Part shown: one piece after another, positions 45,415-54,594 of the stretch | Numbering within the stretch: position 1 is the stretch's first letter | How the letters are laid out: every line of letters begins with the position of its first letter | NCBI GenBank assembly: GCA_020635995.1 | Contig: JACJYS010000004.1 | Span: 1 to 64,000 of the forward strand | DNA from: Chitinophagales bacterium | Lineage (GTDB): Bacteria; Bacteroidota; Bacteroidia; Chitinophagales; UBA8649 | Direction: 5' to 3' | DNA length: 64,000 nt | Made by a program: the position numbers and the translations under genes | Notes under the pieces: generated by a model | Seen by the model: only the letters and a program-made list of their open reading frames with translations | Databases searched by the model: none | What the model was told of the DNA's origin: nothing

Positions 45415-46057
45415 TATTTCTTCTGGCTTTTTGTACCGCTTCTATTTTACTGTGTACTTGTAGCTTTTTGTATATGTTTTCAATATGCTTGCGTATGGTG
45501 TGTGGCGATAAAAATAGATTATCGGCTATAACGGTGTAGCTTAGTCCTTTGCTTAACTGCTCCAAAACATCTATTTCTCTACTACTTAATATTACATCTT
45601 CGGCATCTTTGTCCAACTCAAAATCTATAGGATTGCGTAAAAGTTTTAAAGTTTTCATGGCAATAGAAGGATTCATAGCTGCACCTCCGTTTAAGGTTTC
45701 TAAAATGCCATTGTAAAGGTCTTTTGGGTTCACTTCTTTAAGCAAATATCCATCGGCACCGGCTTTTATGGCATTAAAAATGTTTTCGTCATTATCAAAA
45801 ACGGTTAGCATTATAATTTTTGTGTTGGGCAGTTTTTGCTTGCATAAGTTAGTAGCTTCTATACCATTCATTATGGGCATTTCTATATCCATAAGTACTA
45901 CATCTATTTCATCTATAGGGCTAATATTATCTGTAAATTCTTTGCCGTTGTTTTTTTTCATTACCACTTCAAATTCTTCAAAAAAAGAAAGTTTTTCTTC
46001 TATAGCTTTCATTAAAAAAACATTGTCATCTACTATGGCTAATTTTATTTTTTTCAT
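45404..46057 (-). CDS. NarL/LuxR-family response regulator
   Basis: The 217-residue protein has a receiver domain with acidic pair DD at 10-11, phosphoacceptor Asp 57 (VVLMDIEMP), Thr 85 and Lys 107 (GYLLKEVNP). The C-terminal part (about 150-217) is a LuxR-type helix-turn-helix (SSREIDVLEQLSKGLSYTVI, then HTIRKHIENIYKKL). It should bind DNA when phosphorylated by one or both kinases encoded just upstream (gap of four bases to the nearer one). Target genes are unknown. Confidence 0.93.
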   Translation of the reverse strand: MKKIKLAIVDDNVFLMKAIEEKLSFFEEFEVVMKKNNGKEFTDNISPIDEIDVVLMDIEMPIMNGIEATNLCKQKLPNTKIIMLTVFDNDENIFNAIKAGADGYLLKEVNPKDLYNGILETLNGGAAMNPSIAMKTLKLLRNPIDFELDKDAEDVILSSREIDVLEQLSKGLSYTVIADNLFLSPHTIRKHIENIYKKLQVHSKIEAVQKARRNNLI

Positions 46058-46061
46058 GTTT

Positions 46062-47981
46062 TTAAAGTGTTTTAGTTATTAATGTAATGGTAGTTTTATT
46101 TTTTGCAGATTCTATATAGAGTTTACCTTGTATTTCTTCTGCTCTTTTTCTTAATGAGTTTAATCCGTTTCCTTTGTTTAAATTTTCATCTATATTAAAA
46201 CCTTTGCCGTTATCTTCTATTTGTATCATATTTTCTTTGTCGTTTTGCGTTATGCTAACTTTAATTTCTGATGCATCGGAATGTTTAATGGCATTATTTA
46301 CACTTTCTTGTATAATGCGGTATATGTGCATTCCTTTTTTTGATTCAAAATTTGTGTTTTCGGGTACAGAACTATTAAAACTAAAATTTATATTTTGCAA
46401 TGAAACTTTGGCTTGATTGATGAAATTTGAAATTCGGGTGTTTAAATCTTCTATGCTTATTTCATTTTTATTCATTGCCCATATTGTATCTCTAAGCTCT
46501 TGTATAGTATCTTTAGTAAACTCACTTAGCGATGAAAGTTTATCGCCTACAAAATTATCGCTGTTAGTTAAAAACATTTTTAGGTTTTCAATAGAAGAAA
46601 TAATAAAGGTTAGCTGGGAGCCTATACTGTCGTGCAAATCTCTTGATATTTCAAGGCGTTGGTTTTGAAGTTTATTATTGGTTTCTATTTTGGCTAAAGC
46701 AGTGTTAAGCTCTTTTTCTCTTTCTAATTGTTTGTTTTTGAATCGCTGCTGATTTATAAATATAAAACCTAAAAGTGCTAAGGTTATAAAAACAATGCTG
46801 ATTATTAAAAGTTGGTTGTTTTTGTTTTCTATTTTCAGTTCACGCTCGGCTACTTTTAGTTTTTCTTGGGCTAAAGCTTTTTCTTTTTCTTGTGTTTCAT
46901 AGCGTACAGTCATATTATTGAGCTGCTCAAATTTTTCAGTATTTAATATTTCATCTTGAAGGTCTTTATACTTTACGTAATACTCCAAAGCCTCATTATA
47001 TCTGCCTTGTTTTTTTCTTAACTCATGCAAGCGATAATAAGCTTCCGATTCAAATTGTTTATCATTATTTTCAATAACAGTTTTTAAGCTGGATTGTAAT
47101 ATTTCTTCTGCTTCGGCATATTTTCCTTGTTCTATATACACTTTGCCTAAATTGATACCTGCTATACGGCTTTTGTATTTTTTGCTGGTGTTTATAGATT
47201 TTAATAAATACTGCTCTGCATTTTTCAAATCGCCCATTTTAGTGTAGGTATTTCCTATATTGCTATACCAAACTATAAGATTGGAAGTGTCTTGGGCTTC
47301 TAAAAAATATTTAACAGCATTTAGGTTGTTTTCAAGAGCTTGTTTATAGTTTTCTTGTGCGTCATAGGCTATACCTAATAATCCATAAGATTTTCCTATA
47401 TGTTCTTTTTTGCCTGTTTCTAAAGCTATAATTAATCCTTTTTCATACCATTCTATTGCTTTGTCAAATTCGCCCATTCTGTCATATATGTAGCCTACTT
47501 CTTGTATGTATAATATTTGTTTGTCTTTGGCTGGTAGTTTTTGAGCTATGCCTAAGCATTGCAGTCCTGTGGCAAGAGCTTCGGGATACAAGCCTTTTCG
47601 TTCATAAGTTCTGGTTTTCCAGTAGTATGATTCTGCTAATAATGAATCATTTACGCTTTCAAATTCTGCTATGGCTTTATCTAAATACGCTAAATGCTTT
47701 TCATCATTTTTATAGTATAAATGTATAAAAGCTTCCCAAAACAAGGCTAAACCTTTGGTTTCTTTATCTGTAGCGGTTTGATAGGCTTTAGTTATATATT
47801 CTAAATTTACACTGTCTAATTCAGCATAAGTATAATATTTAGCAAGCTCAATATAGGACAATGCTTTTTCATTGCTATCTAAACTTTGAATGACATTTTT
47901 AACACTATCCGGGTTGTTAATTAATGCACTAAACAATATACTTGGCAAAAAAAGGAAAATAATATAAAAGCACTTTTTCAT
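46062..47981 (-). CDS. TPR-containing sensor histidine kinase (HisKA_3 type), kinase 1
   Basis: A 639-residue protein. It has a signal-type N-terminus, TPR repeats from about residue 95 to 330 (DKAIEWYEKGLIIALETGKK, KQALENNLNAVKYF), a helical stretch, one membrane segment (about 385-405, LLIISIVFITLALLGFIFIN), then ISRDLHDSIGSQLTFIISSI with phosphoacceptor His 450 and a HATPase domain (HIYRIIQESVNNAIKHSDAS, IEDNGKGFN). The TPR region should sit in the periplasm. It is paralogous to the next gene and four bases from the response regulator gene, so it is the best candidate partner. Confidence 0.91.
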   Translation of the reverse strand: MKKCFYIIFLFLPSILFSALINNPDSVKNVIQSLDSNEKALSYIELAKYYTYAELDSVNLEYITKAYQTATDKETKGLALFWEAFIHLYYKNDEKHLAYLDKAIAEFESVNDSLLAESYYWKTRTYERKGLYPEALATGLQCLGIAQKLPAKDKQILYIQEVGYIYDRMGEFDKAIEWYEKGLIIALETGKKEHIGKSYGLLGIAYDAQENYKQALENNLNAVKYFLEAQDTSNLIVWYSNIGNTYTKMGDLKNAEQYLLKSINTSKKYKSRIAGINLGKVYIEQGKYAEAEEILQSSLKTVIENNDKQFESEAYYRLHELRKKQGRYNEALEYYVKYKDLQDEILNTEKFEQLNNMTVRYETQEKEKALAQEKLKVAERELKIENKNNQLLIISIVFITLALLGFIFINQQRFKNKQLEREKELNTALAKIETNNKLQNQRLEISRDLHDSIGSQLTFIISSIENLKMFLTNSDNFVGDKLSSLSEFTKDTIQELRDTIWAMNKNEISIEDLNTRISNFINQAKVSLQNINFSFNSSVPENTNFESKKGMHIYRIIQESVNNAIKHSDASEIKVSITQNDKENMIQIEDNGKGFNIDENLNKGNGLNSLRKRAEEIQGKLYIESAKNKTTITLITKTL

Positions 47982-48025
47982 AATAAGGGTAGAAACTAAA
48001 GTTTTGTTCTAACTTCCTAATTTAC

Positions 48026-49954
48026 TTAAATTTTTATAATTAGATTAACAGACGTGCCTTTTTCCAAATTTTTTATATCAAAATTAGCATTTAGTTCTTG
48101 AGCTCTTTTTCTCATGGTTAACAGCCCATTTCCTGTGTTTTCTTTGTTTTGAGCTATTCCTACGCCATTATCTTTTATAGCAATTTGAATTTCATTTTCT
48201 GTTACATCTGTTTCTACTAATATTTTAGTGGCTTTTGCATGCTTTATAGCGTTGTTTACGGCTTCTTGTATTATTCTATAAATATTAATGCCGTTTTTAG
48301 AGGTAAAAGGTTTTACTTTAAAATTGTTTTCGTTAAATTTAAAATTAAAATCTATACCATTTAGCGATAATTTTGCGTTTTCTATAAAGTTTGAAATTCT
48401 GCTTTTTAAATCTTCAATAGTTATTTCTTCTTTATTCATAGCCCAAATAGTATCTCTAAGCTCTATAATCGTATCTTTTGTGAAACTACTTATATTAGTA
48501 AGTTTTTCTTCTATTTTTGGGTTTTTATCAGTCATAGCATACTTTAAATTATCTATTGACGAAATAATAAAAGTAAGTTGAGCACCTATATTGTCGTGCA
48601 AATCACGTGAAATTTGAAGACGTTGTTCTTGAAGTCTGTTTTGTGTTTCTATTTTTTGCAATGCGTCTTTAAGTTCATTTTCTTGTTTTAGCTGTTTATT
48701 TTTTTGGTTTAAATAGTTATAAATAAAAATAGAAAGGAGAATAATAAATAAAACAACTGAGATGCTAATTATTATATAAGCTTTTTGCTCGGCTATTTTA
48801 GCTTTTTGTACCAATATTTCCTTTTCCTTTTTTTCCGTTTGGTAAATAGTTTCCAGCTCTTGTGCTGTTTTATTTAGGTTTTGATTTTCTATTTGGGCAA
48901 AAAGTGCATTGTATTTTTTATTGTAGTAGATTAAACTGTCCATATTATTATTGTAGGCATACATATACGCCAATAGTTGATAAACTTGTATAAGCTTATC
49001 ATTATATTGCATTTTTTCTAAGTTTTTTTCAAGCAAAAGAGCCTTGGGAAGTGCTTCGTTTATTTTACCTAAATTAAACAAGCTGATAACATACGTTAAG
49101 TTAGAACTTTCTAAATCACTTTGTGTGCCTAATTGCTCTCTTAAATCAATAGATTTTTTTACATAATAAAGGGAAGAATCATATTGATTGTAATTAATGA
49201 AGATAGAGGCATAGTTATTATAAATAGTAGCTAAAGCAACCATGTTTTTGCTAATATTAGCATAATGCTCTGCTTTTTTAAGTGTATTTAAAGCACCAGT
49301 AGTGTCTTTAATTTCTAAATTAATACCCGAAAGATTTATTAAGGTGTTAGAAAGTCGTAGATAATCTTCTGTTTCTTCAAAATATTTTAAAGGTCTTTCA
49401 ATGTATTCTAAAGCTTTTTTATAATTTCCTTGTGTATGATAGTTTGCTGATAAATTTGAATAAATATTGTTTATAATATTTTCGTTATCAACTTCTTCAT
49501 AATAAGAAAGAGATTTAAGTAAATAAAAAACAGAGCTGTCATACTGTGTTAATCTGCTGTAATTGCTCCCTATTTTAAAGTCTAAAGAAGCTACTCCTTC
49601 TTCATCATTCAGCTTCGTTCTAATTTGTTTAGAAATATTGCAATAATCTATTGATTTTATAAAATCGCCTTTATAAATATACACATTAGCTAAATCGTTG
49701 TAAGCCTGTGCTATAAGTGTATCATTTTTTAGTTTTTTTGATATTTCTAATGAAATATTGCCATATTTTTCGGCAGAATCTACTGAAACGTACAATACAT
49801 GATACCATGATAAATCGGCAGCTAAAGTGGCTTTTTCTTTTTCGTTGGTAGTTTTATGGTATTGTTCTAAAGTTTGTTTTATTATTTCTACACCATCTTG
49901 TGCCTGCAAAGCAATGGAAAAGAAGAAAAAAAACATTATAAAAAGGTGTTTCAT
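48026..49954 (-). CDS. TPR-containing sensor histidine kinase (HisKA_3 type), kinase 2
   Basis: The 642-residue protein has the same architecture as the neighbouring kinase: signal peptide (ALQAQ), TPR repeats to about residue 345, a membrane segment (about 390-412), ISRDLHDNIGAQLTFIISSI with His 453 and a C-terminal HATPase domain (IYRIIQEAVNNAIKHAKATK, IKDNGVGIA). The kinase core matches the paralogue closely while the TPR half is more divergent, which fits different input ligands. It is the first gene of the three-gene minus-strand operon, 44 bp before kinase 1. Confidence 0.91.
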   Translation of the reverse strand: MKHLFIMFFFFFSIALQAQDGVEIIKQTLEQYHKTTNEKEKATLAADLSWYHVLYVSVDSAEKYGNISLEISKKLKNDTLIAQAYNDLANVYIYKGDFIKSIDYCNISKQIRTKLNDEEGVASLDFKIGSNYSRLTQYDSSVFYLLKSLSYYEEVDNENIINNIYSNLSANYHTQGNYKKALEYIERPLKYFEETEDYLRLSNTLINLSGINLEIKDTTGALNTLKKAEHYANISKNMVALATIYNNYASIFINYNQYDSSLYYVKKSIDLREQLGTQSDLESSNLTYVISLFNLGKINEALPKALLLEKNLEKMQYNDKLIQVYQLLAYMYAYNNNMDSLIYYNKKYNALFAQIENQNLNKTAQELETIYQTEKKEKEILVQKAKIAEQKAYIIISISVVLFIILLSIFIYNYLNQKNKQLKQENELKDALQKIETQNRLQEQRLQISRDLHDNIGAQLTFIISSIDNLKYAMTDKNPKIEEKLTNISSFTKDTIIELRDTIWAMNKEEITIEDLKSRISNFIENAKLSLNGIDFNFKFNENNFKVKPFTSKNGINIYRIIQEAVNNAIKHAKATKILVETDVTENEIQIAIKDNGVGIAQNKENTGNGLLTMRKRAQELNANFDIKNLEKGTSVNLIIKI

Positions 49955-50057
49955 AATATTAGTTTAAAGGGTTTTTTTAACTACATGAAATTAGTGAAAC
50001 AAAGATTGTAATTATAATTTAATTGGGGTATAAGGCAATTGTAGTATAATTTAATAA

Positions 50058-50570
50058 TGACTATTCGTTATTATATCAATAATTTATGCTTTAAGATAGC
50101 ATCTTGGGACGTTTAAGAAAGTTTGTGGTCTTTTACTTTTGTCTTGATACAAAAGTAACAAAAAATCAAGACTGTAATCAAAAATACTAAAATGCTATAA
50201 AACAGACGATGACAAATTAATGTATGCTCAACTTCATTTTTCCTAAAGTATTTTTATTTGTAGGAGCATACTAATTTGTCTGTTTATTGTTTTATAATTT
50301 CATTCATTTTGGATGTCTATTTTACATCATTTCTTAACGTATTTTTGATTAAGGTCGGGTAAAAGTGCACCTTAAGTTTGCAAGCGGGGCACCCATTAAC
50401 CGAAAACTCCGTAAAAAATTAAACTGTTTGAAGAACGAAGTGATGAGTTTTTAATTTTTAGGAGTTGAGGTTATAATGGGTCACTGAAAACTTAGTGCGA
50501 TTCTTTTGTAACTTTTCTTCTAAAGAAAAGTTAATGTAAAATACTTCATAGGTATCTTTATGGATAGTCA
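50058..50570 (-). repeat. Dispersed structured element, copy C (complete, inverted)
   Basis: It runs from TGACTATTCGT (50058-50068) to TGGATAGTCA (50561-50570) and is the reverse complement of copy B over its whole length, 513 bp against 526. It keeps the hairpins of copy B. It fills nearly all of the region between kinase 2 and the lipoprotein gene, ends six bases from the stop of the lipoprotein, and contains no evident gene. Confidence 0.87.
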
Positions 50571-50575
50571 TTAAT

Positions 50576-51082
50576 TTAATATAACAGAACTATATCGTCT
50601 GTTCTAACTATGTTTGAGTAGTTGCCACTTCTATCCCTTATTATTACGTAATAAAAAACAGTATCAGCAGGATTTGGACTTGTTTTTTTATTAAGGAAAA
50701 AAGATAGGTCAACTTCACCGGAAATGGCTTTAACATTTCCCGTAGGTGTTAAATCGGGCAGTTGAAAACTTTGGAAACAGCTATCTCTGCTGTCAATTAT
50801 AAAAGCAGAATAATATTTGTCGTTATAACAGGAAGAGTCTGAAAGATATTCGCAATTTGAATTGCATGAAGGATTTTCTGCTTCACTGCCACCTAAATCG
50901 CCATTGCCATCAGTAAAGGAAATAGTTAAAGAGGCAAATACAGATGTTTGTACGTATTCTTCTGTAGTGCTAACACTTACATATTCTATATGTGGTTCAT
51001 TAGGATATTTTGGTTCTGCTACACATGCCCATAAGCCTGTTAATAACCCAAAGGCTAAAAATATGTTTAGTTTATTTTGCAT
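50576..51082 (-). CDS. Lipoprotein of unknown function
   Basis: A 168-residue protein with lipobox LWAC (Cys 20). The mature part has a single recognisable stretch (ASLTISFTDGNGDLGG), common in uncharacterised Bacteroidota surface lipoproteins, then Cys-containing loops (NPSCNSNCEYL) and a beta-rich end (YYVIIRDRSGNYSNIV). It is probably an outer-membrane lipoprotein; the role is unknown. Its start faces that of the LuxE-like gene (divergent) and its stop abuts the end of the dispersed element. Confidence 0.75.
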   Translation of the reverse strand: MQNKLNIFLAFGLLTGLWACVAEPKYPNEPHIEYVSVSTTEEYVQTSVFASLTISFTDGNGDLGGSEAENPSCNSNCEYLSDSSCYNDKYYSAFIIDSRDSCFQSFQLPDLTPTGNVKAISGEVDLSFFLNKKTSPNPADTVFYYVIIRDRSGNYSNIVRTDDIVLLY

Positions 51083-51084
51083 TG

Positions 51085-51092
51085 TACCTTTG
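51085..51092 (+). promoter_or_regulatory. -7 promoter box of the LuxE-like gene
   Basis: TACCTTTG, 33 bases before the ATG at 51126. It lies two bases outside the start codon of the divergent lipoprotein gene. Confidence 0.6.
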
Positions 51093-51125
51093 CAATATTA
51101 ACTCTTTTTTTGCTAATAAAGTATA

Positions 51126-52097
51126 ATGTATAGCTTAGATATTTTTAAAACAGATGAAATTTTTGAAGAAATTGCTTTGCAAGTTTTTCATTTTCAAGCA
51201 GAAAACAATACTGTTTATAATGAATATTTGAGCTATTTAGATGTTAATATTGAAGATATAGATAGTATAAATAAAATACCTTTTTTACCTATTTCCTTTT
51301 TTAAAACGCATAAGGTTATTTGTAGTAATTTTTCCGTAGAAACTATTTTTAAAAGTAGTGGAACAGGAAATTTAAGAAGTACGCACTATGTTTCAAATAC
51401 AGCTTTGTATAAAGCCAGTTTTATTAAAAACTTTGAAAATACTTATGGCTGCTTAAATGAAATTCGCTTATTGGCTTTGTTGCCGTCTTATCAAGAAAAT
51501 AAGTATTCTTCTTTGCTTTTTATGGTAGATGAATTAATAGCACAAACTAAAAATAATGGAAGTGAATATTTATCTTTTGAAAATGAAGATTTATTGCTGA
51601 AAAAGCTTGAAGAAGCTAATAAAAGTATGCTTAAAGTGATATTAATAGGAGTGAGTTTTGCCCTTTTAGATTTAGCTGAAAAATACAGTTTAGATTTAAG
51701 CAACATTATAATTATAGAAACAGGAGGTATGAAAGGTCGCAGGAAAGAAATAACGCGAGTAGAACTGCATGAGATATTAAAAAAGAGGTTTAAAGTACAG
51801 CAAATTCATTCAGAATACGGAATGTGTGAGTTATTAAGCCAGGCTTATGCTACTGAAAATGAAAAATTTCAAGCTCCTAATTGGATGAAAGTTTATACCC
51901 GACCTTTGCAAGAGCCTTTTGCACAATGTAAAACGGGCGAAACAGGCGTGCTTAAAATAATAGATTTAGCCAATGTTTATTCCTGTTCTTTTATAGAAAC
52001 AGAAGATTTAGGTATAGTGCATAAAGATGGAAAATTTGAAGTGCTGGGCAGAATAGACTATGCCGCTTTAAGAGGATGCAATTTAATGTATCAATAG
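51126..52097 (+). CDS. LuxE-like acyl-protein synthetase / adenylate-forming enzyme
   Basis: The 323-residue protein matches the LuxE/PaaK-type superfamily. It has FLPISFFKTHKVI at the start, FKSSGTGNLRSTHYVSNTAL (the nucleotide-binding Ser/Gly loop), IIIIETGGMKGRRKEITRVE, and a C-terminal IHSEYGMCELLSQAYA followed by VLGRIDYAALRGCNLMY. It should activate a carboxylic acid, probably a fatty acid, as an acyl-adenylate. No luxC or luxD partner is nearby, so the acyl acceptor is unknown. Confidence 0.85.
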   Translation: MYSLDIFKTDEIFEEIALQVFHFQAENNTVYNEYLSYLDVNIEDIDSINKIPFLPISFFKTHKVICSNFSVETIFKSSGTGNLRSTHYVSNTALYKASFIKNFENTYGCLNEIRLLALLPSYQENKYSSLLFMVDELIAQTKNNGSEYLSFENEDLLLKKLEEANKSMLKVILIGVSFALLDLAEKYSLDLSNIIIIETGGMKGRRKEITRVELHEILKKRFKVQQIHSEYGMCELLSQAYATENEKFQAPNWMKVYTRPLQEPFAQCKTGETGVLKIIDLANVYSCSFIETEDLGIVHKDGKFEVLGRIDYAALRGCNLMYQ

Positions 52098-52213
52098 TTA
52101 TAATGATAGTTAACAGACTTTAAGGTGTCTTTTTTACAAAAAATTGCTGTTGGTGTTTGTATAATGATTTATATTTACATACCCGATTAAACAAAGTTTT
52201 AAAATATCCAAAT

Positions 52214-53368
52214 ATGAACCAAACTGTAAAAGAGTGTTTTTCAATAAATGATTTAAAAAAATTGGCACAAAAAAAAATGCCCAGTGTAATGTTTGATTAC
52301 ATGGAAGGTTCTGCCGAAGATGAAATAACCGCACAGTGGAATATTAACGCTTTTGAAAAGTACGAATTTGTACCACGAGTTTTACGAAATGTTGAAAATA
52401 TTGACCTTAGTACATCCATACAAAATATTAATTTAGAAATTCCTATAATTAGTGCCCCTACGGGAATGTCAAAAATGTTTCATCATGAAGGCGAAATTGC
52501 AGTAGCTAAAGCCAGTGCTAAAGCAGGTACGGCATATACACTTTCTACAGTGGGTACTTCTTCTATTGAAGATATAGCCAATGTTTGTAGCGGACCTAAG
52601 TTTTTTCAAATATATGTTTGGAAAAACAAAAATATGACACAAGATTTTATTGAAAGATGCAAGCAAAATAATTACAACGGTTTAATGTTAGCGGTAGATT
52701 CTCCGGCATTGGGCAAAAGAGAAAGAGATTTAAGAAACGGACACGGAAGACCTAAAGTATTGCGATTAAACATAGCTAAAAGTGCTTTGAGTAAGCCTTA
52801 TTGGTTGTATAATTACTTTAAAAATCCTAAGTGGCGAATGGCAAATATGATAGAACACATGCCTTATGGTACTGAAACCACAAAAATAATAGACGATGTA
52901 AATGCCCAATTTAGAGCAGATGTAAACTGGGATGATGTGCAAAAAATGATGAATCAATGGCAAGGGACTTTTATTCTTAAAGGTATTCAAAGTGTAGCAG
53001 ATGCCATAAAAGCAGCAGAAGTGGGCGTTTCGGGTATAGTTTTATCTAATCATGGGGGGCGTCAGCTTGACGGAGCACCTGCCACTTTAGATTTACTACC
53101 AGAAGTGATAAAAGCTGTAGGAAATAAAATAGATATTTATATAGACGGAGGTATAAGAAGAGGAAGCGATGTGGTAAAAGCTTTAGCTTTAGGAGCAAAA
53201 GCCGTACTCATAGGCAGAGCCTATTTGTATGGTTTAGCTGCTGGTGGAGAAAAAGGCGTAGATAGAACCTATGAAATACTAAAAGATGAAATGACTCGGG
53301 TAATGCAATTTATTGGTTGCGATTCTATTGCTAAATTAAATGAAGGGTATATTAAAAAAAGGGTTTAA
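52214..53368 (+). CDS. FMN-dependent alpha-hydroxyacid dehydrogenase (L-lactate dehydrogenase family)
   Basis: From ATG 52214 the protein has 384 residues. FMN-binding and catalytic motifs are visible: PSVMFDYMEGSAEDE near the start, ISAPTGMSKMFHHEGEIAVA, FFQIYVWKNKN, LMLAVDSPALGKRERDLRNG, and LSNHGGRQLDGAPATLDLLP with the catalytic His. IYIDGGIRRGSDVVKALALG is the phosphate loop. It probably oxidises L-lactate to pyruvate with electrons to the quinone pool; glycolate or mandelate are alternatives. A TTG 19 codons upstream would extend the frame, but the extension has no family likeness, so I reject it. Confidence 0.9.
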   Translation: MNQTVKECFSINDLKKLAQKKMPSVMFDYMEGSAEDEITAQWNINAFEKYEFVPRVLRNVENIDLSTSIQNINLEIPIISAPTGMSKMFHHEGEIAVAKASAKAGTAYTLSTVGTSSIEDIANVCSGPKFFQIYVWKNKNMTQDFIERCKQNNYNGLMLAVDSPALGKRERDLRNGHGRPKVLRLNIAKSALSKPYWLYNYFKNPKWRMANMIEHMPYGTETTKIIDDVNAQFRADVNWDDVQKMMNQWQGTFILKGIQSVADAIKAAEVGVSGIVLSNHGGRQLDGAPATLDLLPEVIKAVGNKIDIYIDGGIRRGSDVVKALALGAKAVLIGRAYLYGLAAGGEKGVDRTYEILKDEMTRVMQFIGCDSIAKLNEGYIKKRV

Positions 53369-54591
53369 GCTATAATTTTATCCTCTTTAAGTTTTTTAAT
53401 AATACTAAAAGTGCCTCCCGTGTTTTCTTGTACATAATGGCTGGCGGTACTGCCGGCAGATGCATTATTGTTTTTATCTAAAAAGTAACTCACTGCATTT
53501 TCAAGTTCTATAGAATTGGTAACACATTTAGCTGCATTAAGCCTAATTAAATCAATAGCTTCCTTGCTTTTTGTATGATTGGGACCATAAATTAATGCTT
53601 TGCCATAAACTGCCGCTTCTAATACATTATGCACACTTGTGTTAAAACCGCCACCTATATAGCACAGCGTAGCATATCGGTATATTAAAGAAAGTTTCCC
53701 CACGCTATCTATTATAAGTACTTTTTTATCTTTTACATCTATAGGGTTAGATAATAACGTATGGTTTTTAAAATTCTTTTGAATTTGTTTTATCCTTATT
53801 TCATTAACATCATGAGGAACTATAATCAATTTTAAATGACTAAACTCTTTTACAATATTTTTTAGTATTACTTCATCTTTAGCCCATGTACTACCGGCTA
53901 TTAAGCAGTTATTCCCGTCAATAAAAGATTCTATTATATCATTTCCAAAATTTAATTCACTAATGTGTTTTACCGTATCAAAACGTGTATCTTTTGCTAT
54001 AGAACAGTGGTTAAATTGATGATTTTGTAATAAATTTAAAGAGTAATCATCTTGTACAAAAATATGAGTAAAGCAATTAAGTATAGCTTTATGTAAAACT
54101 CCGTATTGTTTAAAAAACAATTGATTATCTCTAAAAATAGCTGAAATTAAGTATGTAGGTATTTTTTGATTTTTTAATTCATTTAAGTAATAAAACCAAA
54201 AATCGTATTTAATAAAAAACACAAATGCCGGATTAATTTTTCTAACAAAGTTTTTAGCGTTTAAAGCAGTATCTTTGGGTAAATAATAAACTTCTTTAGC
54301 CAAGGCATAGTTATATCTATAGTTGTATCCCGAAGGGGAGTAAAAAGTAATGATGATAGGATATTTTAGATTATTGTAGCACCAATTAATTACAGGTTTT
54401 GCTTGCTCAAACTCTCCTAAAGAAGCACAATGAAACCATATAGTTTTCTCTTTTTCAGGCTTAATATCTTGCGTTAATCTTCCTTTGGTAAAAGAATTTG
54501 CTTTTGAATTAAAAGGACTTGCTATGCCAATAAACAAATGGTATAAACCAATGCCTATGGAATAAATTATTTTAGAGATAAATAAAAGCAT
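53365..54591 (-). CDS. waaA: 3-deoxy-D-manno-octulosonic acid (Kdo) transferase
   Basis: The 408-residue protein has an N-terminal membrane anchor and the Kdo transferase signature WFHCASLGEFEQAKPVINW. It also has FFIKYDFWFYYLNELK, AGSTWAKDEVILKNI, IIVPHDVNE and a C-terminal LCYIGGGFNTSVHNVLEAAV. It transfers Kdo from CMP-Kdo to lipid A precursor at the inner membrane. It ends with a 4-bp tail-to-tail overlap with the lactate dehydrogenase gene and follows the barrel-protein gene by three bases. Confidence 0.92.
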   Translation of the reverse strand: MLLFISKIIYSIGIGLYHLFIGIASPFNSKANSFTKGRLTQDIKPEKEKTIWFHCASLGEFEQAKPVINWCYNNLKYPIIITFYSPSGYNYRYNYALAKEVYYLPKDTALNAKNFVRKINPAFVFFIKYDFWFYYLNELKNQKIPTYLISAIFRDNQLFFKQYGVLHKAILNCFTHIFVQDDYSLNLLQNHQFNHCSIAKDTRFDTVKHISELNFGNDIIESFIDGNNCLIAGSTWAKDEVILKNIVKEFSHLKLIIVPHDVNEIRIKQIQKNFKNHTLLSNPIDVKDKKVLIIDSVGKLSLIYRYATLCYIGGGFNTSVHNVLEAAVYGKALIYGPNHTKSKEAIDLIRLNAAKCVTNSIELENAVSYFLDKNNNASAGSTASHYVQENTGGTFSIIKKLKEDKIIA

Positions 54592-54594
54592 GGT

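Noticed and set aside
52120..52137. Intrinsic terminator after the LuxE-like gene
   Set aside because: The arms AGAC and GTCT give only about four pairs before the T run, too weak to call.
52157..52213. Extended start of the hydroxyacid dehydrogenase at a TTG
   Set aside because: The additional 19 residues have no family likeness and a TATATTTA promoter-like box lies within them; the ATG at 52214 gives the usual N-terminus.
51126..53368. Aryl-polyene or bioluminescence gene cluster
   Set aside because: Only a LuxE-like gene is present; no ketosynthase, acyl carrier protein, luxAB or luxCD genes are nearby.
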